A stretch of DNA of 12,972 nt, from positions 1 to 12,972 of the forward strand of contig CAZGSG010000159.1 of the NCBI GenBank assembly GCA_964528095.1, read 5' to 3'. The notes under the pieces were generated by a model. It saw nothing but the letters and a program-made list of their open reading frames with translations. It had not been told where the DNA came from and did no database searches. Both the position numbers and the translations under genes were made by a program. Positions 1 through 6,324 of the stretch are shown piece by piece. The DNA comes from CAZGSG01 sp964528095 (GTDB taxonomy: Bacteria; Bacteroidota; Bacteroidia; Chitinophagales; Chitinophagaceae). Position 1 is the first letter of the stretch, and every line of letters begins with the position of its first letter.

Positions 1-6
1 TTGTTT

Positions 7-34
7 GTCTACCCCGATGGCTATCGAAGTAGAC
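7..34 (-). promoter_or_regulatory. leader-RNA hairpin, 12-bp stem
   Basis: On the minus strand the arms are GTCTACTTCGAT (34 to 23) and ATCGGGGTAGAC (18 to 7) around the four-base loop AGCC. Ten pairs are Watson-Crick and two are U-G. Those two would be C-A mismatches in a plus-strand RNA, so the structure fits leftward transcription. It lies downstream of the boxA-like site. It may be an rRNA leader processing or folding element; its exact role is not known. Confidence 0.55.
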
Positions 35-46
35 GCTATTGTTTCC

Positions 47-62
47 CAACTTTTCAAAGATC
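47..62 (-). promoter_or_regulatory. boxA-like rRNA antitermination site
   Basis: Reading leftward the bases are GATCTTTGAAAAGTTG, close to the boxA of bacterial rRNA leaders (core CTTTGA/CTTTAA; Bacillus type GTTCTTTGAAAA). BoxA in the nascent RNA recruits NusB/NusE so that transcription of the rRNA genes resists termination. It sits about 40-50 bases downstream of the nearest promoter, the expected place. Confidence 0.6.
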
Positions 63-100
63 TTTCGGCTTTACCAGCCTCCCGTTTTTTAAACGGAGTG

Positions 101-131
101 CAAAGGTAAGGGCCTTTTTATTTCTACCAAA
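101..131 (-). promoter_or_regulatory. leftward promoter P1, proximal of three
   Basis: The -33 element TTTG (131 to 128) and the -7 element TACCTTTG (108 to 101) are separated by 19 bases, matching the Bacteroidota consensus TTTG-N19-21-TAnnTTTG. A short hairpin (98 to 79, arms CTCCGTT and AACGGGAG with one bulged base) begins where transcription should start. Confidence 0.75.
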
Positions 132-226
132 TTTTTCTTCATTTTTCTTTCAAAAAAATCAGAATCTTTTGGAGTGAAAATCAATTCGTTTTGTGAAGAA
201 CTTCCCTGCTTTTTTAAAGCGGGTTG

Positions 227-258
227 CAAAGATACAACCTCTCAACTTCTCTACCAAA
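227..258 (-). promoter_or_regulatory. leftward promoter P2, middle of three
   Basis: TTTG (258 to 255), 20-base spacer, TATCTTTG (234 to 227). A hairpin (223 to 204, arms CCCGCTTT and AAAGCAGGG with one bulge) follows directly, as at P1. The plus-strand bases CTACCAAA around the -33 element are shared with P1. Confidence 0.75.
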
Positions 259-354
259 AAATGATTAAAAATTTCTTCATTTTTTTCTTCCTTTCTTCTT
301 CACTTTCAACTCACAAACTTCAGAGAACTACACCCGTTTTATCCGAGCGGGCGG

Positions 355-385
355 CAAAGATAAGGGTGAATCTTTTGCCGCCAAA
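355..385 (-). promoter_or_regulatory. leftward promoter P3, distal of three
   Basis: TTTG (385 to 382), 19-base spacer, TATCTTTG (362 to 355), with the same -7 octamer as P2. A hairpin with arms CCCG and CGGG (351 to 333) follows. It lies about 80 bases beyond the truA stop codon, so transcription leaving truA could also enter this region. Confidence 0.72.
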
Positions 386-465
386 TCTTTTTTGCTTTTA
401 TTATTCCACTTTTACCCCAAACCCACCACCATAACGGCTTTCAGCCCCGATTTTTTTTTCTGCCC

Positions 466-1209
466 TCAACTCCTCCCCTTTTCCCCGTATTCCACCCGCA
501 CCAGGAATAATCCATGCGCCGGCACCGCGAAACTCGCTTTGGTACAGTCTTTCGCCTCTATTATACCCCTCAGCTCCTCCAGCGTCGTCTTCCCCCTCCC
601 CAGTTTCAACATCGTGGCCGTCAATGCCCGCACCATCCCCCGCAAAAACCGGTTCGCCTTTACCCGGTATACCAAACACCCTTCTTTTTCAATCCATTCA
701 CTCTCCGTTATCCTGCATTCAAATGTCTTTACCTGCGTGTTCCGCTTCGAAAATGAAGTAAAATCCCTGTATTCCTTCACCAGCTCCGCCGCTTCCTTCA
801 TTTTACCCAGGTCCACCCTGTAAGGAAAATAATAGGCCCGGTCAGCCAGGAACGGGTCCTTCCGCTGGTATATAAAGTACTCGTATTCCCTTGATACCGC
901 ATCAAAACGGCTATGCGCCTCCGCTTCAACCGGGATAATATTCCTGACCACAATATCACCAGGCAGGATCGCATTCATCTTGTATACAAACTGCGGATGC
1001 ATCTCCCCTTCAAAATCAAAATGGAAAAAATTCTGCAGGGCATGCACCCCCGCATCCGTCCTCGATGAACTGGTAAGCATCAATTTTTCCTTCTGGAAAA
1101 TATAAAACGCCCGTTCGATCTCCTCCTGGATGGTCTTATTGGTATTATGCTGGGACTGAAAACCGCTGTAAGCGGTGCCTTTATAGGAAACTTCGAGGAA
1201 ATAACGCAT
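466..1209 (-). CDS. truA: tRNA pseudouridine(38-40) synthase TruA
   Basis: TruA converts uridines 38, 39 and 40 in the tRNA anticodon arm to pseudouridine in the cytoplasm. The 247-residue product is within the usual family length. The N-terminal RNA-binding part opens with RYFLEVSYKGTAYSGFQ. The catalytic aspartate is D52 in SSRTDAGVHA (48-57), followed by the typical FFHFDF strand. The C-terminal half has FLRGMVRALTATMLKLGRG, the conserved motif closing the active-site cleft. The ATG at 1209 puts this N-terminal motif right at the start, and nothing upstream in frame adds conserved sequence. The gene is alone in its transcription unit or read from the regulator upstream, 242 bases away. No clear TAnnTTTG promoter was found in that gap. 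Downstream, about 80 bases on, come the rRNA-type promoters on the same strand. The identification is secure. Confidence 0.97.
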   Translation of the reverse strand: MRYFLEVSYKGTAYSGFQSQHNTNKTIQEEIERAFYIFQKEKLMLTSSSRTDAGVHALQNFFHFDFEGEMHPQFVYKMNAILPGDIVVRNIIPVEAEAHSRFDAVSREYEYFIYQRKDPFLADRAYYFPYRVDLGKMKEAAELVKEYRDFTSFSKRNTQVKTFECRITESEWIEKEGCLVYRVKANRFLRGMVRALTATMLKLGRGKTTLEELRGIIEAKDCTKASFAVPAHGLFLVRVEYGEKGRS

Positions 1210-1329
1210 TGTTCAATTTCGGGGTTCAAGAGTTTTTGAGATTCATCATCCTGGATAAGCAATAAACCTGTTAGCCGGGTCCATTTTTTTCTAAATAGTT
1301 GTCTGCCAGCTATATCTGGCTTAAAGTTA

Positions 1330-1347
1330 ACCGATTTAAAAATCGGT
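1330..1347. repeat. perfect 8-bp inverted repeat between truA and the regulator
   Basis: ACCGATTT-AA-AAATCGGT, perfect arms with a two-base centre, in the 242-base gap (1210-1451) between two leftward genes. A second smaller repeat, GCCAG-N6-CTGGC (1305-1320), lies beside it. Neither has a clear U-run on the minus strand, so they are weak as terminators for the regulator gene. The first could equally be a protein-binding site in front of truA. Nothing else was recognised in this gap. Confidence 0.45.
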
Positions 1348-1451
1348 ATATAATGACACCTGTTCTGCCCGCTGTAAACTTACGAATTTTGAATTCATAC
1401 TATTTATCCCTGCACAACCGCAATAAACAATTTGAAAATTCTTAGCTCTTA

Positions 1452-2087
1452 TCAAAGCAATCCCTCCCGCGTGGCAGTGCTGATTAATTCCGCTACATTT
1501 TTGACTTTGAGTTTTTGCAATAAGTTCTTGCGATGGTTTTCTACGGTAAACTTGCTTAAGTAAAGCATTTCAGCAATATGCGATGTTGTTTTTCCTGAAG
1601 CAATTAACTTTAGTATCTCCTTTTCCCGTACCGTCAGTTTGGCGAATTCCCTGGTTTCATTTAGTTGCGGCCTGGCAATGATCTCTTTTACGGCTTTGCT
1701 AAAACTGATTTGCCCGTTTAGCGCTTCGCCAATGCAATTGGTCAGCTCTTCCACCGACGCGTTTTTAAGCAGGTAGCCGCTTGCCCCGTTCTCCAGCATT
1801 TTCATAATGGCACTCCGTTCCTGGTGATTGCTCAGGGCCAGTACAATAGTGGCGGGCGAAGCCTTTTTTATGGCTTTGCACAAATCCATCCCATTTATAT
1901 CAGGCAATATGATATCCAGCAGCACAATATCAATGGGCCTGGTTTTTAAGAAAGTCATACAGTCTCGCCCATTGGTAAATCCACCGACTATTTCAAATTC
2001 TTCTTTTTTTGACAGAAGCCTGATCAGTCCTTCAATCACGATCGGATGATCGTCAACTATAGCAAGTGTTATCTTAGACTGTAACAT
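1452..2087 (-). CDS. NarL/FixJ-type response regulator (REC + LuxR HTH)
   Basis: This is a DNA-binding transcription regulator switched by phosphorylation. In its 211 residues the receiver domain (about 6-122) has acidic pair D12/D13, phospho-acceptor D58 in VLLDIILPD, conserved S86 and K108 in the GASGYLLKNA segment. A LuxR/GerE helix-turn-helix follows at about 148-209, with LTVREKEILKLIASGKTTSHIA and the recognition region around KFTVENHRKNLLQKL. The start overlaps the 3' end of the sensor kinase gene by 14 bases, so the two are co-transcribed and probably translationally coupled, and the kinase is its expected partner. Members of this family bind short inverted repeats. The palindrome at 4096-4115 in front of the divergent operon is a candidate target, by inference. 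The domain assignment is very sure; the target genes are unknown. Confidence 0.95.
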   Translation of the reverse strand: MLQSKITLAIVDDHPIVIEGLIRLLSKKEEFEIVGGFTNGRDCMTFLKTRPIDIVLLDIILPDINGMDLCKAIKKASPATIVLALSNHQERSAIMKMLENGASGYLLKNASVEELTNCIGEALNGQISFSKAVKEIIARPQLNETREFAKLTVREKEILKLIASGKTTSHIAEMLYLSKFTVENHRKNLLQKLKVKNVAELISTATREGLL

Positions 2088-4017
2088 GCAATTCTATATT
2101 TATAGAAGTCCCTTTTTGAACGGGTGTTGAAAGTATCTCGATTTTCCCATTTAAATATGCTACCCGGCTTTTGATATTGCCTATCCCAATCCCCTCATTT
2201 TTACTTAGCGTATGGGAGTCCATACCCTTACCATCGTCTTCAATGGTAATAAAAAACAAATTCCCGTCTTGTGAGCATTGCAACAATACATTTTGTGCAT
2301 CGGCATGTTTCACCACATTGGTGAGCAATTCCTGTACAATGCGGTAAATGGTGATCTGTTCCTGCACCAGCATTGTTTTTTTTGTGCCGAGGTATTGAAA
2401 ATCTATTGATAGATTTTTAGACATATGCGATTCACACAGATCCCTTAACGAAGTTTCAAGTCCTAGCTTCAACAACATTTCAGGCATCATATTATGAGCA
2501 ATACGCCGTAGTTCAATTACAGAATTATCCAGTTGGTTAATGATATTGTATAAATCCATATGGGTATCCTTTTCATTCTCCTGCGCAAAATCCGAAAGGT
2601 TCAGTTTCACGCCCGCCAGCATGCCTCCCAACCCATCGTGCAGATCGCGGGCCACTCGCTTGCGTTCATCTTCCTGGCCCTGCAGCATGGCCTGGGTGAT
2701 CTTTATCTGCTCTTTTTGAGCAGAAGATCTTTTGCTGTTCCTGTAAAAAAAATAGCCCAGAACAAGAACTATTAATAGAAACAAACTGGCTAAGCCTAAT
2801 AACCAGTTCAATAATCTACTGTTTTTTGCAGCGAGGTTTGCTTTTTCATTTGCAGCGTTTAATTCTGTTATTTTTTGTTGATTTTCGACATTACGGAATT
2901 TTATTTCCATCGCATTGATCTGGTTATTAAGCTGGCTTTTGCTCGTACTGTCCAGCAAACTCCCGTATTCTTTTTGCCATTTGTAAGCCGATCTCATATC
3001 ACCCAGTTTAGCATAGGTTCCAGCAAGTTCATAATATTCAGTCAGCCTGTTCTGATGCGATTTTAAAACCGGGTTATATATAAGAGAAAGTAAAACGTCC
3101 CTGGCTTTATCATACTTATTCATTCCCGTATAGGCTTTATATAGTTGAAACTGGAGCTTCTCTTCCAGGTTCGGCATTTTTAGTTTATTGGCTACCGCTA
3201 TTCCTTTGTCAAGACTGTTTATGGCGTTCTGATATTGTTTTGATGCAACAAAATATATGCCTTCCATTTCAAGAAATCCTATTTGAGATTCAAAACCTGG
3301 CTTAATCATCGGGCTTGTTTTATCGAGCAACGATTTCGCATCTGCCAGTTGACCCATGAATAAAAGGTTTCGGATGGCATCGATATAGATATACACTTTA
3401 TTTGGTCCGGCTTGTTCGGTTTCGCCCAAAATCGCCAGGGCTTTATCGTAGTAGGTCCTTGCTTTTTCGTATTGCCAGATGTTCGAAAAAATCAACCCTA
3501 TATCCGCATAGTTTTGTGCTAAATATTCTTTATTTCCTGATCTTATCGCTAAAGGAATCGCATGATCTGTCAATGCGGACAACATTGCTTTATCATCGTT
3601 GTCTTCAATCTGGCACATTGCTCCATAGTTATGCCATGCCCTTGCCCTGAAATTATAAGCCTCGGTACTCACAAAGGGACTTAACAACGAATCTGCTTTA
3701 AGAAATTCTTTTTTAGCAGCTGGCCTGTCTATATCAAAAAAAAGCTGCCCGCTATAAAAATGATACAACGCTTGCAGGTAATTGTTTTTTCCTGAAAATT
3801 TTCTTCCCTTTTCCAAAAACTCCTTTGCCTTTAGCGTATCGCTATAACTCCAGTCGTCGGACAGCAGAAAACTTGCCCTTGCTCTGATGCTATCGGTAGT
3901 AGTATGGTCCAGAATATCCATTAAACTGTCCCTATAGTTATTACCAGGATACTGCTGTGCTTTGCCATAAAAAGGCATCACAAGATTTAAACAAATTATA
4001 TAAGAAAATAATCTCAT
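2074..4017 (-). CDS. TPR-containing sensor histidine kinase (HisKA_3)
   Basis: This is a membrane sensor kinase of 647 residues that should phosphorylate the overlapping regulator. A signal peptide (about 1-20, ending at GKAQQ) exports a long helical sensor region (about 30-360) containing tetratricopeptide-like repeats, for example YADIGLIFSNIWQYEKARTY near 170-190 and later units to about 350. A coiled-coil stretch (about 361-400) leads to one membrane span (about 403-425, followed by RNSKR). The cytoplasmic part has HisKA_3 with phospho-acceptor H460 in ERKRVARDLHDGLGG. The ATPase domain shows an N-box at 561-571 (N567), DDGKGMD at 594-600 and GIGIGNIKSRV at 609-619. This layout is common in Bacteroidota, where the TPR part probably senses a protein or peptide in the periplasm; the ligand is unknown. 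The gene is divergent from the exported-protein operon starting at 4181. No convincing promoter was seen for it. Confidence 0.95.
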   Translation of the reverse strand: MRLFSYIICLNLVMPFYGKAQQYPGNNYRDSLMDILDHTTTDSIRARASFLLSDDWSYSDTLKAKEFLEKGRKFSGKNNYLQALYHFYSGQLFFDIDRPAAKKEFLKADSLLSPFVSTEAYNFRARAWHNYGAMCQIEDNDDKAMLSALTDHAIPLAIRSGNKEYLAQNYADIGLIFSNIWQYEKARTYYDKALAILGETEQAGPNKVYIYIDAIRNLLFMGQLADAKSLLDKTSPMIKPGFESQIGFLEMEGIYFVASKQYQNAINSLDKGIAVANKLKMPNLEEKLQFQLYKAYTGMNKYDKARDVLLSLIYNPVLKSHQNRLTEYYELAGTYAKLGDMRSAYKWQKEYGSLLDSTSKSQLNNQINAMEIKFRNVENQQKITELNAANEKANLAAKNSRLLNWLLGLASLFLLIVLVLGYFFYRNSKRSSAQKEQIKITQAMLQGQEDERKRVARDLHDGLGGMLAGVKLNLSDFAQENEKDTHMDLYNIINQLDNSVIELRRIAHNMMPEMLLKLGLETSLRDLCESHMSKNLSIDFQYLGTKKTMLVQEQITIYRIVQELLTNVVKHADAQNVLLQCSQDGNLFFITIEDDGKGMDSHTLSKNEGIGIGNIKSRVAYLNGKIEILSTPVQKGTSINIELHVTV

Positions 4018-4095
4018 GGTTATTTACAAGGTTAGGAATAATCTGATTGCCATAAAAACAAATGCCGAAAAATAACTGTAAACAGCTATGCCAAA

Positions 4096-4115
4096 AATGA
4101 CTATTAACAGTCATT
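4096..4115. promoter_or_regulatory. operator-like palindrome
   Basis: AATGACTATTAACAGTCATT pairs at 18 of 20 positions: perfect 7-bp arms (4096-4102 and 4109-4115) and a TTAA centre, with only 4103/4108 mismatched. It ends at the second T of the TTG -33 element of the rightward promoter (4114-4116), so a bound protein would contact or touch RNA polymerase. Size and symmetry suit a dimeric helix-turn-helix protein. The neighbouring NarL-type regulator is the obvious candidate, but this is inference. Confidence 0.5.
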
Positions 4116-4144
4116 GTCACAGGTTGCCAGCACACATAAATTTG
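4113..4144 (+). promoter_or_regulatory. promoter of the four-gene exported-protein operon
   Basis: The -33 element is TTG (4114-4116, preceded by A), then a 20-base spacer, then TAAATTTG (4137-4144), a full match to the Bacteroidota -7 consensus TAnnTTTG. Transcription would begin near 4150, giving a leader of about 30 bases before the ATG at 4181. This supports 4181 over the upstream in-frame ATG at 4088, which lies before the promoter. Confidence 0.7.
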
Positions 4145-4180
4145 CTGCTATTACTTACTCCTCAAAAATATATTTTCTCT

Positions 4181-4597
4181 ATGAAGTCTGTTAAAAACTA
4201 TCTGTTCCTTGCATTGATCACAATCGCTGTTTTGTCTACCGGTTGTAAAAAAGACGATAATGATAATGGCGGTAATGGTACATACAAAGTAAAGTTCATA
4301 GGTACTGTCTCACCCGGATCAACAATCACTTCAGCTTATATTATTTATGGTATTAATACTACTTCATATACCGCTCTTTCAGGAACAACATGGACAAAGG
4401 AAATAGAGATATCAGAAACCGACGCAAGAGCATTTGCTGATAACCCGACTAAAAATATAGCATTTGGTGTTCAGGCGGATGGCAGAGATGCGAACGCGAC
4501 GGCGAAAGTGGAAATTATTGTGAATGGCTCTTCAGTAAAAACCGCCGAAGGCAAAGGGACCGTGCTTTCTCCCACTGCCAATTACATTTTTAATTAA
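4181..4597 (+). CDS. small lipoprotein, probably surface-exposed, unknown function
   Basis: The 138-residue product is not a family I recognise. It begins with a lipoprotein signal peptide (residues 1-21) ending in the lipobox LSTGC, so C22 should be lipidated. The cysteine is followed by KKDDNDN. A lysine and acidic residues just after the cysteine are the known Bacteroidota signal for lipoprotein transfer to the outer surface, so surface exposure is likely. The rest (about 34-138) is rich in Thr, Ala and Ile with alternating strand-like segments, suggesting a small beta-sandwich. It is the first gene of a four-gene rightward operon, 32 bases before the next. The ATG at 4181 is chosen because the signal peptide starts there and the promoter lies just upstream; an in-frame ATG at 4088 precedes the promoter. 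Confidence 0.82.
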   Translation: MKSVKNYLFLALITIAVLSTGCKKDDNDNGGNGTYKVKFIGTVSPGSTITSAYIIYGINTTSYTALSGTTWTKEIEISETDARAFADNPTKNIAFGVQADGRDANATAKVEIIVNGSSVKTAEGKGTVLSPTANYIFN

Positions 4598-4629
4598 AAA
4601 TCTTTCTACATCTTCAAAAAACACTCAAT

Positions 4630-4986
4630 ATGAAAACACTCAGCTCCTTCCTTTTTTTATTAGTAATCAGCGCAAGCCACGCTTTTGCAACTTTCAAAGA
4701 CCCCATCGTTATTGAAGTGGTCACTAAACATAAGAACATTGAAGATGCGTTGCAGGCGACTAAGTCCATTTTATTGGGTGAAAAATTCATCAGCCAGGAA
4801 ATACAGAAAAAGGGTTTCACCGCCACACGCACTACCGGCGCAAAAGCCGATTATTTTGTTGCAGACGTAACAGCTACAGAAGCAAATGGCAGTGTGAAAA
4901 TCACCATCAGCTTTGTGAAAGTCGGAACAGGCCTGTTGAATTTAAAAAAAGTGGCAGACAGGGTTAAAGAAAAACTGGAAGAATAA
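4630..4986 (+). CDS. small secreted protein, unknown function
   Basis: A 118-residue product with a clear signal peptide (about 1-20, cleavage after SHAFA), so it is exported to the periplasm or beyond. The mature part of about 98 residues has a strand, a helix (IEDALQATKSILL), a middle segment ending in strands (YFVADVTATEANGSVKITISFVKV) and a C-terminal helix (LKKVADRVKEKLEE). That alternation suggests a small alpha/beta domain. There is no cysteine and no catalytic motif I recognise. It lies 32 bases after the lipoprotein gene and 26 bases before the next gene with no terminator between, so it is part of the same transcript. The function is unknown. Confidence 0.8.
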   Translation: MKTLSSFLFLLVISASHAFATFKDPIVIEVVTKHKNIEDALQATKSILLGEKFISQEIQKKGFTATRTTGAKADYFVADVTATEANGSVKITISFVKVGTGLLNLKKVADRVKEKLEE

Positions 4987-5012
4987 TTATTAAAATAAAC
5001 CTCAAATAGAAT

Positions 5013-5522
5013 ATGGACCGCCTAAAAACAAGAACGCTGCTGTGCCTGCTGATAAGTTTATGTCTTGGTACAACTGCTTTTAGCCAGGACAAAGATGTAA
5101 AGTTGAGTAAGAAAATGAAAGAAGCATTATCCGAACGCTACCGAAAGGATAAGGTATATGCTGAAAGTCAACGAGGCATTTACAACCGGGAAGAATGGAA
5201 GAAATCCTGGATTGGTGTAAAGTATACCGATATGCTCAAAAGCTGGGGCGCACCTACCAAATCATTTCCGGATGGCGAAGGCGGACAGGTAGCCGTATAC
5301 GAGAAAGTTTCCAATTTCGCAGGCGGGGAGTATAAACCTGGTTATATCCAGACGGCGACAAACGGTTTTGGTCAAACGGTGATAACCGGGCAAAAACAAG
5401 CTGAAGACACCCGGTGGGCCAGTCAATATGTGGAAACAACAACCGTATATGTAGGCAAAGACAACCTCATCAAAAAAGTAGATAATACTATTAACAGCAG
5501 CCACGCGGGAAACCGTTTTTAA
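5013..5522 (+). CDS. secreted protein with BamE/SmpA-like segment, unknown function
   Basis: A 169-residue product with a signal peptide (about 1-25, ending TAFSQ). A charged helical stretch (28-50) follows. The most distinctive part is 66-97: WIGVKYTDMLKSWGAPTKSF followed by a Gly-rich turn and VAVYE. It resembles the pattern of small periplasmic SmpA/BamE-like domains, where a helix, a W/LG.P turn and strands form a compact fold, but the match is by eye only. The C-terminal part has strands ending in TTTVYVGKDNLIKKVDNT (142-159). It is the third gene of the operon, 26 bases after the previous stop and 12 bases before the next start. No enzymatic residues are recognisable. Confidence 0.8.
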   Translation: MDRLKTRTLLCLLISLCLGTTAFSQDKDVKLSKKMKEALSERYRKDKVYAESQRGIYNREEWKKSWIGVKYTDMLKSWGAPTKSFPDGEGGQVAVYEKVSNFAGGEYKPGYIQTATNGFGQTVITGQKQAEDTRWASQYVETTTVYVGKDNLIKKVDNTINSSHAGNRF

Positions 5523-5534
5523 ACTCTTCATTTT

Positions 5535-6242
5535 ATGCTTAAGATTCTTAGAAAAATAGTTGCATTTATTTTTATACTCACCGCGTTTCCTGCTTTTTCA
5601 CAGGGAAAATATTTTGAAGTAGTTGCTGAAAAATCAACTTATGGCGGTGGCCTGATGGGAAAGGTACAACCTTTGAATAGCCAGTATTATGTAACGCTGA
5701 GCTACAAAGGGAAAACCCAGTCGCAACTATTGAAAGCGGTGCAACAATACCTTAAAAACCGCCCGGCGCTAAAGCTTGACCATATAGACACGACAAGCGA
5801 TGGCAAATTTTTAGTATACCGTGATTTTGCAACCATTGGTAGTAAGGAAAAATGTTTTGCCGACCTGGCAGGACTTACTTACATATATGTGATCCCTGAA
5901 AAAGATGGAACAATCAAACTGAACCTTGGCTTAACATCAAAAATCTTTGCGTCCATCTTTGATGCCAAACTGCGCATCAGTCCGGGCGATGATGTGATGT
6001 CTGATAATGATGAGCCATTTAATGTGTACGAAATTGTACAGCCGGCAGATGAGGGAGTTCTTACCAGCAATGTGTGGCTGGGCACAAGGACAAGAAAACG
6101 GGAATTAAAATCGGCTTACCCCGATAGTGTTTTTGATCCCGGCGGAAAAGTTGTTAATCCCGTAAATAAAAAACTAATAGAAGAGTTCTACGACGGCTAT
6201 ATCACCGATATAAAAACATTTCTGGATGGAAATCTGAAATGA
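5535..6242 (+). CDS. secreted protein, unknown function (possibly DUF4468-like)
   Basis: A 235-residue product with a signal peptide (about 1-23, ending AFSQG). Residues about 27-130 form strands around a helix (KTQSQLLKAVQQYLKNRP, 60-77) and VYRDFATIG, a layout reminiscent of the TBP-like DUF4468 domain found in Bacteroidota exported proteins; I cannot confirm this without a profile search. The C-terminal third is more polar and ends in a helix (KKLIEEFYDGYITDIKTFLD). It is the last gene of the operon, starting 12 bases after the previous stop. Downstream is an 82-base gap to the convergent gene, holding only an A/T-rich hairpin (arms TATATAG 6259-6265 and CTATATA 6277-6283) that could act as a weak terminator. 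Confidence 0.8.
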   Translation: MLKILRKIVAFIFILTAFPAFSQGKYFEVVAEKSTYGGGLMGKVQPLNSQYYVTLSYKGKTQSQLLKAVQQYLKNRPALKLDHIDTTSDGKFLVYRDFATIGSKEKCFADLAGLTYIYVIPEKDGTIKLNLGLTSKIFASIFDAKLRISPGDDVMSDNDEPFNVYEIVQPADEGVLTSNVWLGTRTRKRELKSAYPDSVFDPGGKVVNPVNKKLIEEFYDGYITDIKTFLDGNLK

Positions 6243-6324
6243 GACTGGTTTTAGTTCTTATATAGAATATAGAAGCCTATATATTATTTACCGGCGTAAC
6301 AAGTTTGAAGTACGGAGTCTAAGC

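Larger units (their letters stand above)
1..390 (-). promoter_or_regulatory. rRNA operon promoter and leader region (leftward)
   Basis: No believable protein gene lies here. On the minus strand the stretch carries three Bacteroidota-type promoters, each followed by a short hairpin at the predicted transcript start, then a boxA-like site and a leader hairpin. Multiple promoters plus boxA is the usual upstream architecture of an rRNA operon, so the 16S gene is expected beyond the left edge. The spacers between promoters are very A/T-rich (T-rich on the plus strand), as expected for strong promoters. The rRNA gene itself is not in the window, so its identity is inferred. Confidence 0.65.

Noticed and set aside
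433..459. Terminator-like GGCT-TTC-AGCC hairpin followed by a T-run on the plus strand
   Set aside because: The stem is only 4 bp with four bases before the T-run, and no rightward transcript is expected here.
392..823. Rightward open frame of 143 codons
   Set aside because: It lies mostly antisense to truA, has low-complexity Ser/Phe/Pro-rich translation and no recognisable domain.
4027..4034. TAACCTTG as a leftward promoter for the TPR kinase
   Set aside because: It has one mismatch to TAnnTTTG, no correctly spaced TTG, and would start the RNA almost at the ATG.
4088..4180. Longer N-terminus for the lipoprotein starting at 4088
   Set aside because: The extension precedes the promoter at 4113-4144 and would bury the lipoprotein signal peptide internally.
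6259..6283. Hairpin after the four-gene operon as a firm terminator
   Set aside because: The stem is seven A/T-rich pairs with an 11-base loop and no GC core; it is mentioned only as a possible weak terminator.
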